Part shown: positions 51,992 to 62,701 of the stretch, one piece after another | How positions within the stretch are numbered: the stretch's first letter is position 1 | Layout of the letters: each line of letters opens with the position of its first letter | Assembly (NCBI RefSeq): GCF_900168685.1 | Contig: NZ_FVZN01000014.1 | Coordinates: 868,001-932,000 of the forward strand | Length of the DNA: 64,000 nt | From: Solibacillus isronensis | GTDB taxonomy: Bacteria; Bacillota; Bacilli; Bacillales_A; Planococcaceae | Direction of reading: 5' to 3' | Translations under genes and position numbers: made by a program | Notes under the pieces: generated by a model | Told to the model about the DNA's origin: nothing | What the model saw: only the letters and a program-made list of their open reading frames with translations | Databases searched by the model: none

Positions 51992-52231
51992 ATGAAACGT
52001 ATGGAAGATATTATTATTTTGTGCATTATTTTTGGTTCAGGTGCTACGATCGCATTAACCGCAATACTGACAGCACACAGAAGATCGAGTATGAAGCTGC
52101 AAATCAGAATGTTGGAGAAAGAGGCCGAGCTAGAACAGATTCGCTTGCAGAGCTACAATTCCGAAACGGAAAAGATGAAGCTTGAACTTGAACAATCGAA
52201 ACAACTTTTGTTGGAAAGACACATTGATTAA
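51992..52231 (+). CDS. small membrane coiled-coil protein (second of a tandem pair)
   Basis: This 79-residue protein has one membrane helix (about 7-27), a basic stretch (HRRSSMK) and a coiled-coil tail that resembles the tail of the preceding product, ending KQLLLERHID. ATG 51992 follows AGAGGAGCG. A promoter-like TATAAT lies downstream near 52275 for cheR, so the pair may be a separate unit. Function is unknown; placement before cheR might suggest a link to chemotaxis or signalling, but nothing in the sequence proves it. Confidence 0.75.
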   Translation: MKRMEDIIILCIIFGSGATIALTAILTAHRRSSMKLQIRMLEKEAELEQIRLQSYNSETEKMKLELEQSKQLLLERHID

Positions 52232-52308
52232 CGTTTATGGACGAAATCTGTTTCGGGTTCTGAAATTTTCAGCTATAATAGGCATACGTTAGATGAGGGG
52301 AAAGATGA

Positions 52309-53082
<774 letters not shown>

Positions 53083-53153
53083 TAGTACAATATTAGATGC
53101 TCTGTAGAACGTAGAAGCTTAAGTTGAGATATACTTTAAAAAGCTATATATGA

Positions 53154-53192
53154 ATGCGCTTTTCGGATAATAGAGCGAAAAGCGTATTTTTG
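53154..53192 (+). terminator. intrinsic terminator after cheR
   Basis: ATGCGCTTTTCG pairs with CGAAAAGCGTAT (one G-U pair) and is followed by TTTTTG. Confidence 0.88.
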
Positions 53193-53347
53193 TTTCTTTT
53201 TGCTGATAAATGTGTCGTTTTCTAGTTGGAACGTTCAGAATATTCTAAAATAGATTATCAGATGGCGGAAACAGTACTGTTATTTAATTTGAAATATGTT
53301 ATAGTGAAAAATACATACTTTAGCGAGTTGAAGGGAGAAAGTGTTTA

Positions 53348-54529
53348 ATGCGTTATTTAACAGCAGGTGAGTCACACGGACCACAATTAACAACAATTAT
53401 CGAGGGGTTGCCTTCATTACTTCCAGTAACAGCAGAAAAAATAAATTATGATTTAAAACGTCGTCAAGGTGGTCACGGTCGTGGTCGTCGCATGCAGATC
53501 GAAACAGATACAGTGGAAATTGTATCAGGAGTTCGTCACGGGAAAACATTAGGCTCACCGGTCGCATTAGTCGTTACAAATGATGACTGGAAACATTGGA
53601 CAAAAATTATGGGTGCGGCAGAGTTGCCGGAAGATATCGATCCATCTGAAATTAAACGTCAAATCTCGCGTCCACGTCCAGGTCATGCCGATTTAGTCGG
53701 AGGGATGAAATACGGTCACCGTGATTTGCGTAACGTACTGGAACGTTCAAGTGCACGTGAAACTACAGTGCGTGTGGCAGTTGGATCTGTTGCAAAAGCA
53801 TTGTTAAACGAGCTTGGAATTTCGATTGTTTCCCATGTTACGGAAATTGTAGGGATCAAAGCAGACAGCAGTTTGTTGGAAGGTAAAACAGCAGATGAAA
53901 TCCGTGCAATTATTGAAAACGATCCATGTTACTGTATCGATCCTGAAGCTTCGGCAAAAATGGTTACAGCAATTGATGAAGCAAAGCAAGCTGGGGACTC
54001 AATCGGCGGTGTCGTAGAAGTCATCGTAGAAGGTTTGCCAGCGGGTATCGGATCTTATGTGCATTACGACCGCAAACTGGATGCGAAACTGGCATCTGCA
54101 ATGCTGAGCATCAATGCATTTAAAGGCGTTGAGTTTGGAATCGGTTTTGAAATGGCACGCAAAAAAGGTTCAGAAGTACATGACGAAATTTTATGGGATG
54201 AAGAAAAGGGCTATACGCGCGCAACAAATCGTTTAGGCGGTTTGGAAGGCGGTATGACGACAGGAATGCCAATTGTCGTTCGCGGTGTGATGAAGCCAAT
54301 TCCAACATTATATAAACCGTTACAAAGTGTTGACATTGAAACAAAGGAGCCGTTTAAAGCAAGCGTGGAGCGTTCTGACAGCTGTGCAGTACCTGCAGCA
54401 TCAATCGTTGCCGAACATGTTATTGCCTGGGAAATCGCAAACGCAATTGTTGAGCAGTTCCATAGTGATCAATTACCACAATTAAAGGCGCAGTTAGATG
54501 AAATGCGTCAGTACACGAAGGAGTATTAA
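53348..54529 (+). CDS. aroC: chorismate synthase
   Basis: This 393-residue enzyme makes chorismate from EPSP, with reduced FMN as cofactor. It starts [14 protein letters not shown], the first family signature. [30 protein letters not shown] carries the second, and [15 protein letters not shown] the third near 340. In B. subtilis the gene is named aroF. It is first of the aroC-aroB-aroH-hisC-tyrA-aroA unit. A -10-like TATAGT near 53302 is a candidate promoter. ATG 53348 follows AGGGAGAAAG. Confidence 0.97.
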   Translation: MRYLTAGESHGPQLTTIIEGLPSLLPVTAEKINYDLKRRQGGHGRGRRMQIETDTVEIVSGVRHGKTLGSPVALVVTNDDWKHWTKIMGAAELPEDIDPSEIKRQISRPRPGHADLVGGMKYGHRDLRNVLERSSARETTVRVAVGSVAKALLNELGISIVSHVTEIVGIKADSSLLEGKTADEIRAIIENDPCYCIDPEASAKMVTAIDEAKQAGDSIGGVVEVIVEGLPAGIGSYVHYDRKLDAKLASAMLSINAFKGVEFGIGFEMARKKGSEVHDEILWDEEKGYTRATNRLGGLEGGMTTGMPIVVRGVMKPIPTLYKPLQSVDIETKEPFKASVERSDSCAVPAASIVAEHVIAWEIANAIVEQFHSDQLPQLKAQLDEMRQYTKEY

Positions 54530-54530
54530 T

Positions 54531-55616
54531 ATGGAGATTCCGGTTCGAACTCCTTCACACTCGTATGCTGTAACGATTGGGAAAGGTATATTACGTGATG
54601 CATTAACAGCACAGAATGACTTGCTTACAAAAGCAGATAAAATCATCGTATTGACAGATGAAAATGTTTGGACAGCACAGCAAAGCTATTTTGAAGCGAA
54701 CTTCCCATATACATTCGAAGTACATGTTATGCCGGCAGGGGAAAAGTGCAAAAGCTTTGAAAACTATAATGACGTGCAAACATATTTACTTAAGCAAAAG
54801 TGTACAAGAAAATCGCTCATTATCGCATTTGGCGGTGGTGCAGTCGGTGATTTGGCCGGTTTTGTTGCTGCCACTTATATGCGGGGCATTCCGTTCATTC
54901 AAGTGCCGACAACAATTTTGGCGCATGATTCAGCTGTTGGCGGAAAGACGGCCATCAATCATGAACTAGGAAAAAATATGATTGGTGCTTTTTACCAGCC
55001 GGAAGCCGTAATTTTCGATACAGCATTTTTACATAGTTTATCCGAAAAAGAAGTGCGTTCAGGGATGGCGGAAGTGATTAAGCATGCTTTAATTTCCGAT
55101 GCACAATGGGTGGAAGAACTGCTCGAAGGAGATCATGTAACGGAACTTCCGGAAGATCTGTTGGCAAATTATTTGGCGCATGGCATTCAAGTAAAAGCAA
55201 CGATTGTTGAGAAGGATGAAACAGAACAGTCCGTCAGAAAGTATCTTAACTTAGGCCATACATACGGGCATGCGATTGAAGCAGCTGCAGGGTATGGACG
55301 TGTAGCACATGGTGAAGCAGTGATGATTGGCCTTATTTATTCACTTCTGTTAAGCGAAAAGTACGGTAAAGTTAATCACCAGTTTACAAAGCGCTTTTTA
55401 CATTTTGCAATGGAAAACGGCTATCCGTTTAAAGCGGTTCATGAGTTTACATTTGATCAACTGATTGAATATTTACTTAAAGATAAAAAAGCCGACTACG
55501 GACAATTGCAGTTCGTTCTGCTTGAAACGATCGGACAACCATTTGTCCAAAAAGTTGAACTTGAACAATGCAGAGAAATTGATCGTCAACTTAGAGCATT
55601 ATTAGCGGAGGTGTAG
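54531..55616 (+). CDS. aroB: 3-dehydroquinate synthase
   Basis: This 361-residue enzyme cyclises DAHP to 3-dehydroquinate, with NAD and a metal. It has GGGAVGDLAGFVAATYMRG near residue 100, the PTTILAHDSAVGGKT block, and the metal histidines in LNLGHTYGHAIE near 240 and HGEAV. ATG 54531 lies one base after the aroC stop and has AAGGAG in the end of aroC, so translation is coupled. The longer frame from 54498 is inside aroC and has no start signal. Confidence 0.97.
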   Translation: MEIPVRTPSHSYAVTIGKGILRDALTAQNDLLTKADKIIVLTDENVWTAQQSYFEANFPYTFEVHVMPAGEKCKSFENYNDVQTYLLKQKCTRKSLIIAFGGGAVGDLAGFVAATYMRGIPFIQVPTTILAHDSAVGGKTAINHELGKNMIGAFYQPEAVIFDTAFLHSLSEKEVRSGMAEVIKHALISDAQWVEELLEGDHVTELPEDLLANYLAHGIQVKATIVEKDETEQSVRKYLNLGHTYGHAIEAAAGYGRVAHGEAVMIGLIYSLLLSEKYGKVNHQFTKRFLHFAMENGYPFKAVHEFTFDQLIEYLLKDKKADYGQLQFVLLETIGQPFVQKVELEQCREIDRQLRALLAEV

Positions 55617-55618
55617 CA

Positions 55619-55981
55619 ATGATTCGTGGAATTCGCGGTGCAATTACGATTGCTGAAGATAAAGCCGAGTACGTATGGGGTGAAACGGCAAGACTAGTGA
55701 AAGAAGTTGCGAAACAAAATAAAATTGATCCGGAAGATATTGCCTCTGTGACAATTTCTACAACACCGGATATTCATTCCGCCTTTCCTGCCAAATCGGT
55801 ACGGTCGATGCCAGGATGGCAGTATGTGCCGATTATGTGCATGCATGAGATGGATGTGCCTGGTGCACTGCCATTATGTATCCGCGTATTATTACATGTA
55901 AATACGGATACACCCCAGCATGAAATCCAACATGTATATTTAGAAGATGCGGTAAAATTAAGACCAGATTTAGTGAAATAA
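55619..55981 (+). CDS. aroH: chorismate mutase, AroH type
   Basis: This 120-residue enzyme rearranges chorismate to prephenate. It begins MIRGIRGAITI and has the AroH-type active-site residues: arginines in the first strand, KSVRSMPGWQYVP and LPLCIRVLLHVNT. It belongs to the small pseudo-alpha-beta-barrel trimer family, not the AroQ type. ATG 55619 follows GCGGAGGTGTAGCA, 2 bp after aroB. The next gene is hisC, 25 bp on; in B. subtilis six trp genes lie between the two. Confidence 0.96.
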   Translation: MIRGIRGAITIAEDKAEYVWGETARLVKEVAKQNKIDPEDIASVTISTTPDIHSAFPAKSVRSMPGWQYVPIMCMHEMDVPGALPLCIRVLLHVNTDTPQHEIQHVYLEDAVKLRPDLVK

Positions 55982-56006
55982 TTGCGAGTTAGAGGAGACG
56001 TTGAGG

Positions 56007-57107
56007 ATGAAGTGGAAACAACAGTTATTTGGAATGAAAGCTTACCAACCGGGAAAACCAATCGAAGAAGTTAAGAAGCTTTTCGGATTAGATGAAGTCG
56101 TGAAGCTTGCTTCAAATGAAAATCCCTTTGGCAGCTCACCAAAAGTAAAACAATTTTTACAAAAAGATGAATCCAATCATGCAATATATCCGGACGGTTA
56201 TGCTCAAAGCTTACGAACATCATTGGCGAATTTCTACGGTGTTGCCGAGAATGAACTTATTTTAGGGAATGGTTCGGATGATTTAATCGCAATCATTACC
56301 CGTGCATTATTATATCCAGGTGTGAACACAGTCATGGCAGATTTGTCATTTTCTCAATACTGGCATAATGCAGAGATTGAAGGAGCAGAAGTGCGTAAAG
56401 TGTCATTGAAAAATGGTGTCCATGATTTAGAAGCAATGTTGGAGGCAATTGATGAAAATACATCGGTTGTTTGGGTATGTAATCCGAACAATCCGACAGG
56501 TACGATCGTATCCGATGAAACATTGAGTGCTTTCTTGGCTAAAGTGCCTAAAGATGTTTTCGTTGTATTGGATGAAGCATATGTGGAATACATTAACGAT
56601 GCCTCTTATAAAGATACATTGCATTATTTCCGTGACTACCCGAACTTAATTTTATTGCGTACATTCTCAAAAGCGTATGGACTGGCTTCTTTCCGTGTCG
56701 GCTACGGAATTGCCCAAGCAGACGTTATTGCGAAGCTTGACCCAGTACGTGCACCATTCAACAATACGATCCTAAGCCAACAAGTTGCGCAGGTCGCTCT
56801 ACAGGACCAGGAATACATTGCGAGCTGCCGTGAAGCAAATGAAATCGGCAAAAAGCAATTTGTAGAATTTTGCGAGCAGCATGGTTTAAATTATTTCCCT
56901 TCACAAACGAACTTTGTCATGTTTGAAGTGAAAGCTCCAAGTAATGTTGTATTTGAAGAAATGATGAAGCGCGGATTTATTATCCGAAGCGGAGCAGCAT
57001 TAGGATTGGAAGGCTATATTCGGGTGACGATCGGTACAGAAGCTCAAAATGCGAGATTTTTACAACTACTTGCAGAAGTCTTAAATGAGCAAGGAGTACT
57101 TGCATGA
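56007..57107 (+). CDS. hisC: histidinol-phosphate aminotransferase
   Basis: This 366-residue PLP enzyme acts in histidine synthesis and, in Bacillus, also in phenylalanine and tyrosine synthesis, which explains its place among the aro genes. The PLP lysine lies in RTFSKAYGLASFRVGYG near residue 220; other features are NENPFGSSP, NPNNPTGTIV and VLDEAYVEY. ATG 56007 has GAGGAGACG upstream; the TTG at 56001 is less well placed. It overlaps tyrA by four bases. Confidence 0.94.
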   Translation: MKWKQQLFGMKAYQPGKPIEEVKKLFGLDEVVKLASNENPFGSSPKVKQFLQKDESNHAIYPDGYAQSLRTSLANFYGVAENELILGNGSDDLIAIITRALLYPGVNTVMADLSFSQYWHNAEIEGAEVRKVSLKNGVHDLEAMLEAIDENTSVVWVCNPNNPTGTIVSDETLSAFLAKVPKDVFVVLDEAYVEYINDASYKDTLHYFRDYPNLILLRTFSKAYGLASFRVGYGIAQADVIAKLDPVRAPFNNTILSQQVAQVALQDQEYIASCREANEIGKKQFVEFCEQHGLNYFPSQTNFVMFEVKAPSNVVFEEMMKRGFIIRSGAALGLEGYIRVTIGTEAQNARFLQLLAEVLNEQGVLA

Positions 57108-58201
57108 CAAGAAATGTCTTCGTAATCGGACTAGGGTTAATTGGTGGCTCTGTAGCGATGGCTTTGCAGAAGGCACCACATACAAAAGTGTTCGGCTATG
57201 ATGCTCATGAACATACGCGACAATTAGCGGACACATTACAAGTCGTTCATGAAGTAGTTAAGAATCCTGCTGAGTTTGCAAAAGAGGCGGACGTAATTAT
57301 TTTTGGTACACCGGTAAATGTCACACTCGACTTTATGGAACAGTTGAAGTCGTGGGAATTAAAACGCAATGTCATTATTACAGATACAGGCAGTACAAAA
57401 GCGAAAATAATGGAAAAAGCATTAGAGCTGCGGCAACTGGGTATTACATTTATCGGCGGGCACCCAATGGCGGGTTCCCATAAAAGCGGTATTACAGCAG
57501 CAAAGCCATATTTACTGGAAAATGCCTACTATATGCTGACACCCCATGAAGGGGAAGAACTAGAAAAACTTGCTGCACTGGACGATCTGCTGAAATTTAC
57601 GCTCGGGAAAATGGTCGTTGTCGATGCAAAGGTACACGATCATATGACAGCTGTTGTCAGCCATTTCCCGCATATTATTGCGGCATCTTTAGTACATCAG
57701 CTTAATAGTGAAAAACAGACATATCCAATGACCTCCTCATTAGCTGCCGGCGGTTTCCGTGATATCACACGTATTGCTTCCTCAAACCCTGCTTTATGGC
57801 GTGATATTACTATGCAAAACAAGCAGGAATTAGTCGGACAGCTTGATAACTGGCTTACAGAAATGCAGCGTGTCCGTAATCTATTGGCTGAAGGTGATGC
57901 GAAGGCAATCGAGAACTACTTCAGTGAAGCGCGGGATGTCCGGGACAGTTTGCCGGTTGCAAATGGTGCCTTGTATATACCGTATGATCTTTATGTCGAT
58001 ATACCGGATTATCCAGGGGTCATTTCAGAAGTAACAGGCTTATTGGCGGAAAATAATATAAGTATTACAAATATACGTATCGTTGAAACACGTGTCGATG
58101 TATTCGGTATTTTGGTCATTAGTTTCCAGACAAACGAAGACCGTGAACGTGCCGCGCAATGCATTGCACACAAGGCAAAGTTTGATACTTATATTTCATA
58201 A
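57104..58201 (+). CDS. tyrA: prephenate dehydrogenase
   Basis: This 365-residue enzyme oxidises prephenate to 4-hydroxyphenylpyruvate for tyrosine. It has an N-terminal NAD site [13 protein letters not shown], the catalytic region [12 protein letters not shown] near residue 120 and a helical dimer domain. A C-terminal ACT domain (about 290-365, [20 protein letters not shown]) is for feedback regulation by amino acids. Its start codon is within the hisC stop (ATGA), so the two are coupled. The gap to aroA is 34 bp. Confidence 0.95.
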   Translation: MTRNVFVIGLGLIGGSVAMALQKAPHTKVFGYDAHEHTRQLADTLQVVHEVVKNPAEFAKEADVIIFGTPVNVTLDFMEQLKSWELKRNVIITDTGSTKAKIMEKALELRQLGITFIGGHPMAGSHKSGITAAKPYLLENAYYMLTPHEGEELEKLAALDDLLKFTLGKMVVVDAKVHDHMTAVVSHFPHIIAASLVHQLNSEKQTYPMTSSLAAGGFRDITRIASSNPALWRDITMQNKQELVGQLDNWLTEMQRVRNLLAEGDAKAIENYFSEARDVRDSLPVANGALYIPYDLYVDIPDYPGVISEVTGLLAENNISITNIRIVETRVDVFGILVISFQTNEDRERAAQCIAHKAKFDTYIS

Positions 58202-58235
58202 AGGCAATGGTATTTTCTTAAAAGGGGGTTCATAT

Positions 58236-59522
58236 ATGAGTACAACATTGCAATACAGTCAACCGTCATTACAAGGAGATATTACGGTACCAGGTGACAA
58301 ATCGGTATCGCATCGCTCGGTGATGTTCGGCTCCATTGCAAAAGGAAGAACGACTGTCAGCGGCTTCTTATTAGGGGAAGACTGTCTGCGTACAATTGAC
58401 TGCTTCCAAAAGCTGGGGGTAGACATAGAAGTTGACGGGACAGATGTAACAATAAACAGCCCAGGAATCGACGGTTGGACAGAACCGAAAGAAGTGCTAT
58501 ACACAGGAAATTCGGGTACGACAACGCGTTTAATGCTAGGGCTATTATCCGGCACGAAACTACATACAATCATGACAGGTGACGCATCGATTGGTAAGCG
58601 TCCAATGCGTCGTGTTGCAGATCCTTTACGTTTAATGGGTGCGCAAATAGCCGGACGAGACAATGGACAATATACGCCGCTCGCGATTCAAGGTGGACCG
58701 TTAAAATCGATCGACTACAAAATGCCTGTAGCAAGTGCACAAGTGAAATCAGCTATTCTACTTGCCGGTATACGTGCGGAAGGTACAACGGTTGTGCGTG
58801 AGGGAGAGATTTCACGTGATCATACAGAACGTATGCTGCGACAGTTCGGGGCAACGGTAACTGTTGAAGATGGTGTCGTGTCATTGGAAGGCGGCCAAAC
58901 ACTGACAGGAACACATGTAAATGTACCCGGTGATATTTCCTCGGCTGCATTTTTCCTTGTTGCTGGTGCCATTGCGAAAAACAGCAAAATTGTTCTTAAA
59001 AACGTGGGGGTCAATGAGACGCGTGACGGCATTTTGGAAGTGCTTCAAAACATGGGTGCGAAAATGTCGGTTGCAATCGATGACGAGAATGCGGCAGAAC
59101 CAACTGCTACTATTACAATTGAAACTTCCGAACTAAAAGGAACGACAGTGGAGGGCGCTATAATTCCTCGCCTAATCGATGAAATTCCGATTATTGCGCT
59201 GCTTGCTACACAGGCAGCTGGTAAAACAGTCATTAAAGATGCGGAAGAACTTAAAGTGAAAGAAACAAACCGTATCGATGCGGTTGTAAATGAGTTAAAG
59301 AAGCTAGGTGCAAAAATTGAAGCAACAGATGACGGTATGGTGATCGAAGGTCCGACATCTTTACATGGTGGAAGCTTGAAAACATATGGTGATCACCGTA
59401 TTGGAATGATGGGTGCGATCGCTGCTCTTGTTGCGGATGGGGAAGTGGAATTGGATGATCCGGATTGCATCGCCGTTTCCTACCCAACTTTTTTTGAACA
59501 TGTTAATAGTATAATGAAATAA
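58236..59522 (+). CDS. aroA: 3-phosphoshikimate 1-carboxyvinyltransferase (EPSP synthase)
   Basis: This 428-residue enzyme joins shikimate-3-phosphate and phosphoenolpyruvate. It has [14 protein letters not shown] near residue 22, [12 protein letters not shown] near 92, the [12 protein letters not shown] block and the C-terminal KVKETNR and YGDHRIGM motifs. The GNSGTT motif, with alanine absent, is that of class II-like Gram-positive enzymes. ATG 58236 has AAAGGGGG upstream; the open frame extending back into tyrA is not used. The gene is named aroE in B. subtilis. It ends the aromatic unit and is followed by two terminator-like hairpins. Confidence 0.96.
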   Translation: MSTTLQYSQPSLQGDITVPGDKSVSHRSVMFGSIAKGRTTVSGFLLGEDCLRTIDCFQKLGVDIEVDGTDVTINSPGIDGWTEPKEVLYTGNSGTTTRLMLGLLSGTKLHTIMTGDASIGKRPMRRVADPLRLMGAQIAGRDNGQYTPLAIQGGPLKSIDYKMPVASAQVKSAILLAGIRAEGTTVVREGEISRDHTERMLRQFGATVTVEDGVVSLEGGQTLTGTHVNVPGDISSAAFFLVAGAIAKNSKIVLKNVGVNETRDGILEVLQNMGAKMSVAIDDENAAEPTATITIETSELKGTTVEGAIIPRLIDEIPIIALLATQAAGKTVIKDAEELKVKETNRIDAVVNELKKLGAKIEATDDGMVIEGPTSLHGGSLKTYGDHRIGMMGAIAALVADGEVELDDPDCIAVSYPTFFEHVNSIMK

Positions 59523-59530
59523 TGATTTAC

Positions 59531-59569
59531 GGAGATGTAAAAAGAATTTACTTTTTATATCTCTTTTTT
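59531..59569 (+). terminator. terminator after aroA (first)
   Basis: GGAGATGTAAAAAG pairs with CTTTTTATATCTC with two mismatches and is followed by TTTTTT. Confidence 0.65.
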
Positions 59570-59575
59570 ACTTTG

Positions 59576-59610
59576 CCGGATGATTTTTATAAAACATCCG
59601 GATTCTTTTT
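59576..59610 (+). terminator. terminator after aroA (second)
   Basis: CCGGATG pairs with CATCCGG around a 12-base loop and is followed by ATTCTTTTTC. Confidence 0.75.
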
Positions 59611-59674
59611 CTTGTGATGCATTGCTTCGTCATGTAGCATAATATTGAGAACAAAAGAAAAAGGTGAAATACAC

Positions 59675-60919
59675 ATGGAACTATTACTACAAGCGATTCA
59701 AGAAGGAAACTTAGAGGAGATTAACCGACTTCTTGAATCTTTTTTAATGGATGCTGAACCCGCAGCACAATATGAAGTAGCTGAAGCACTTATGCATTAC
59801 GGATTTTTAAATGAAGCAGACCGTGTATTTGAACATCTGCAATTTTTATTTCCTGAGGAAGCACAAATTTCAATTGATCGTGCAAGTGTATTAATTGAGC
59901 TAGGTGAAGAGGATAATGCCCTTGATTTCTTAATGGGGATTGCCGATGATGCACCAGAATATCCTCAAGCACTGTTAGTATTGGCGGACTATTATCAAAT
60001 GCAAGGATTATTTGAAGTGGCGGAACAACGAATTAATGATGCATTGCAAATTTTACCGCATGAGCCTTTACTACAATTTGCCAAAGCAGAATTATTATTT
60101 GAAACAGGACGTTTTACAGAGGCTGTTCGAATTTATGAAGAGCTTTATGCAATCGATAAAAAGTTTGCTGGTATAATTTTAGCCCAACGTCTTGCGGAAG
60201 TTTACCGTGCAGGTGCAGGCTATGAAACTGCCCTGGATTATTATATGGAAGCACTTGAAGAAGAAGTTACAGCAGACTTGCTGTTTGGCTCGGCCTATGC
60301 TGCATTCCAGACGGAAAAATATGAACTAGCTATAAAACAGTTGGAAGATTTAAAAGAGTTGGACCCTGATTATTTCTCAGCTTATTTACTGCTGGCTGAA
60401 AGTTATGCAATGCTCGAGGATAATGAGCGTGCTTTAAAAGTTATTAAAGAAGGTCTTAAACGAGACGAATACGATAAATCCCTCTATTTATTTGCGGGGA
60501 AAATGGCGATAAAAAATGGCAAGCAACAGGAAGCGATAGAATTTTTGAGTGAAGCCATTGCGTTGGATCCGGAATATATGGAAGCAATTTTAGTATTGAT
60601 GTCTGTCTACAATACGGAACAACGTTATGAAGAAATTATTTCACTATATGAACAATTGCATCAAAATGAATTCGAATGGGTCGCATTATATCCATTTGTA
60701 GCCAATGCTTATAATGAAGAAGAACTGTTCGAAAAAGCATACGAAATTTATAAAGAGGCATATAATGAATTTAACGATGATGTTGAGTTTTTAGAGAAAT
60801 ATTTCCTGTTTTTAGTTGAGGACGGCAAGCGTGATGAAGCAAAACAAATTGCCGAGCGACTTGTCCAATTACAGCCTTCTGAACAGCAATGGACTGATTT
60901 ATTAGAACGCTTTGAGTAA
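59675..60919 (+). CDS. ypiA: TPR-repeat protein YpiA
   Basis: This 414-residue protein is built almost wholly of tetratricopeptide repeats, seen as recurrent pairs of helices with patterns such as ALEEEVTADLLFGSAYAAF and AYLLLAESYAMLEDNERALK. It is strongly acidic and has no signal peptide, so it is a cytoplasmic scaffold. It matches YpiA, conserved between aroA and ypiB in Bacillales; its binding partners are not established. ATG 59675 has AAAGGTGA upstream. The gap to ypiB is 12 bp. Confidence 0.9.
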   Translation: MELLLQAIQEGNLEEINRLLESFLMDAEPAAQYEVAEALMHYGFLNEADRVFEHLQFLFPEEAQISIDRASVLIELGEEDNALDFLMGIADDAPEYPQALLVLADYYQMQGLFEVAEQRINDALQILPHEPLLQFAKAELLFETGRFTEAVRIYEELYAIDKKFAGIILAQRLAEVYRAGAGYETALDYYMEALEEEVTADLLFGSAYAAFQTEKYELAIKQLEDLKELDPDYFSAYLLLAESYAMLEDNERALKVIKEGLKRDEYDKSLYLFAGKMAIKNGKQQEAIEFLSEAIALDPEYMEAILVLMSVYNTEQRYEEIISLYEQLHQNEFEWVALYPFVANAYNEEELFEKAYEIYKEAYNEFNDDVEFLEKYFLFLVEDGKRDEAKQIAERLVQLQPSEQQWTDLLERFE

Positions 60920-60931
60920 AGGGAGGATTGC

Positions 60932-61483
60932 ATGTTGACATATTCCGTACCACTGAATGACAAAAAGTTGTTTATCAGGTGGTTTTTAAAAAATTTCCAG
61001 TTAAAAAGACGTGAAGGTGTATGGATTTTAAATTACTTATTAAGTAATGACGACTTGTTGCAAAACGTTCATTTCGTTGATGAAGCACATTATTGCCCGC
61101 GTTCCATTGTAATGTCGACAATTGAGACAACGAGTATCCCATTCCGATTTTATAAAGAAAATATTATGACATCCGATGCTGAAAAAGCATTTCATGATTT
61201 GCGAATCAATGCACATGAAGCAATTTACTTTCAGCTGAATTTCCCGAGTGTACCGCCTGATCCTCTGTATTTGGCGGTACTGGAGGAAAACCCTTATGTA
61301 CCTGCTGATATCTTTATTAGTGAAAAAGACCGTCTAGCAGCAGAGCGATTACTGGAAAATAGTGTACTAGAATTCCAGGAACAGCAACTGTTAAAAGAAA
61401 TAGATGAAGCGCTGGATAGTGGAGATAAAGATCGTTTTTTCGAGTTATCTAATTTATTGCAAGCATTAAAGCATACGAAGTAA
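60932..61483 (+). CDS. ypiB: YpiB (UPF0302) protein
   Basis: This 183-residue protein fits the UPF0302 family. It has the conserved N-terminal DKKLFIRWFLKNFQLKRREG and NYLLSNDDLLQNVHFVD, and an acidic helical C-terminus with EIDEALDSGDKDRFFELS. The function is not firmly known; the family is confined to Bacillales and always follows ypiA. ATG 60932 has GGGAGGATTGC upstream. It appears co-transcribed with ypiA. Confidence 0.9.
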   Translation: MLTYSVPLNDKKLFIRWFLKNFQLKRREGVWILNYLLSNDDLLQNVHFVDEAHYCPRSIVMSTIETTSIPFRFYKENIMTSDAEKAFHDLRINAHEAIYFQLNFPSVPPDPLYLAVLEENPYVPADIFISEKDRLAAERLLENSVLEFQEQQLLKEIDEALDSGDKDRFFELSNLLQALKHTK

Positions 61484-61553
61484 TTTTGAACTTTATTAAA
61501 AAAATTACTTCTTTCCTATTTTCAGAAGTTTAAAGGTACTAGGAGGAAAGAAT

Positions 61554-61997
61554 ATGAACTTTGTTGTAAAAGATGTAGACCAGTTCCAGGCACAAAAGCA
61601 GTTTATAGATACGGCAATTGTCCCGCTCGTGCAATTGGATTTTTCTGATCAAGGAATAAAGCAGAGCAGTTCTGCTTCTGAATATTTAATGACGTTGACC
61701 AATTTTATAGAACAGCAGTTTAAAGGTCGTCTTTTATTATTGCCCCCCTTTTCATATACGACGGGAACCAAGTCAGATAATATGCCAGCAACAATGGAAA
61801 AAGAATTGAAGGAAGCAGGTTTTAAAGCAGTGGTCTTTATTACCTGTGACCATTCATGGACTGAATTTAAAGAATATTTAAATATTATTTGGCTTCCGGC
61901 TATCCCGCTTGAGTCTATGGACCAGGGTGTAAAACAGAGAATTTTGGAAGACCAGTTAAAACAAGTCATCCCAACTTTTACGAAAATTTGGGTTTAA
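61554..61997 (+). CDS. ypiF: YpiF-like protein (DUF2487)
   Basis: This 147-residue protein begins MNFVVKDVDQFQAQKQFIDT and fits DUF2487. It is soluble, without membrane segments or known catalytic motifs. The family is conserved upstream of qcrA in Bacillales, as here; no function is established. ATG 61554 follows TAGGAGGAAAG. The 175-bp gap to qcrA contains no terminator that I can see and may contain the qcr promoter. Confidence 0.85.
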   Translation: MNFVVKDVDQFQAQKQFIDTAIVPLVQLDFSDQGIKQSSSASEYLMTLTNFIEQQFKGRLLLLPPFSYTTGTKSDNMPATMEKELKEAGFKAVVFITCDHSWTEFKEYLNIIWLPAIPLESMDQGVKQRILEDQLKQVIPTFTKIWV

Positions 61998-62172
61998 CGA
62001 GCATATATGTGCGACATTTGTTTCATTAAATGTTCACAAACTACACTTTTGGAAATGAATGCTATATTGACCAACTTATTCAGTTGATATATCATAGATA
62101 TGTCCTAGTTATTTACTATTTTTAAAAGTATATGTCCGTTGGACTGACCTTTTAGTAAGAGGGGGGAAAAGG

Positions 62173-62679
62173 ATGAGTAGGAATCGAGTTACAAGACGTC
62201 AATTTTTAACTTATACAATTACTGGTGTAGGTGGATTTATGGCGGCAGGAATGTTAATGCCAATGGTACGTTTTGCTATTGACCCAATTCTTCAGTCAAA
62301 AGAAGATGGTGATTTTGTACAAACTAGCAAAAAAATTGCCGAAATTACAGAAGTTCCAGTAAAAGTGGACTTCTCGTATGAACAGACGGATGGTTGGTAC
62401 AAATCAGAAGTAGCTGATGCTGCTTGGGTTTACAAAGAAGGTGACGAAATCATCGCAATCTCACCTGTATGTAAGCATTTAGGGTGTACTGTAAACTGGG
62501 AAGGTAATCCAGAACACGCAAATCAATTCTTCTGTGCATGTCATGCGGGACGTTATGAAAAAACAGGTGTAAACGTAAAAGGTACACCGCCTCTTGGACC
62601 ACTGGATATGTATGAAGTGTCAGAAAATGATGGTTTCTTATTGCTTGGAAAAAAAATCGCTAACACACACAGTAACTAA
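62173..62679 (+). CDS. qcrA: menaquinol:cytochrome c reductase Rieske iron-sulfur subunit QcrA
   Basis: This 168-residue protein is the Rieske subunit of the cytochrome bc complex. It has an N-terminal Tat-type signal anchor (TRRQFLTYTITGVGG, then a hydrophobic helix) and a Rieske domain. The 2Fe-2S ligands are in CKHLGC and CACHAG near residues 108 and 127, and the two extra cysteines form the disulfide. It takes electrons from menaquinol at the outer face of the membrane. ATG 62173 follows AGAGGGGGGAAAAGG. It is first of qcrABC. Confidence 0.96.
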   Translation: MSRNRVTRRQFLTYTITGVGGFMAAGMLMPMVRFAIDPILQSKEDGDFVQTSKKIAEITEVPVKVDFSYEQTDGWYKSEVADAAWVYKEGDEIIAISPVCKHLGCTVNWEGNPEHANQFFCACHAGRYEKTGVNVKGTPPLGPLDMYEVSENDGFLLLGKKIANTHSN

Positions 62680-62701
62680 ATAAGTTAGGGGGTACGACAC
62701 A

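Noticed and set aside
55983-56006. GAG/TAG triplets (GAG, TAG, GAG, GAG) before hisC as a TRAP site
   Set aside because: Only about four irregularly spaced triplets; known TRAP sites have nine to eleven with 2-3 base spacing. They mostly form the ribosome site.
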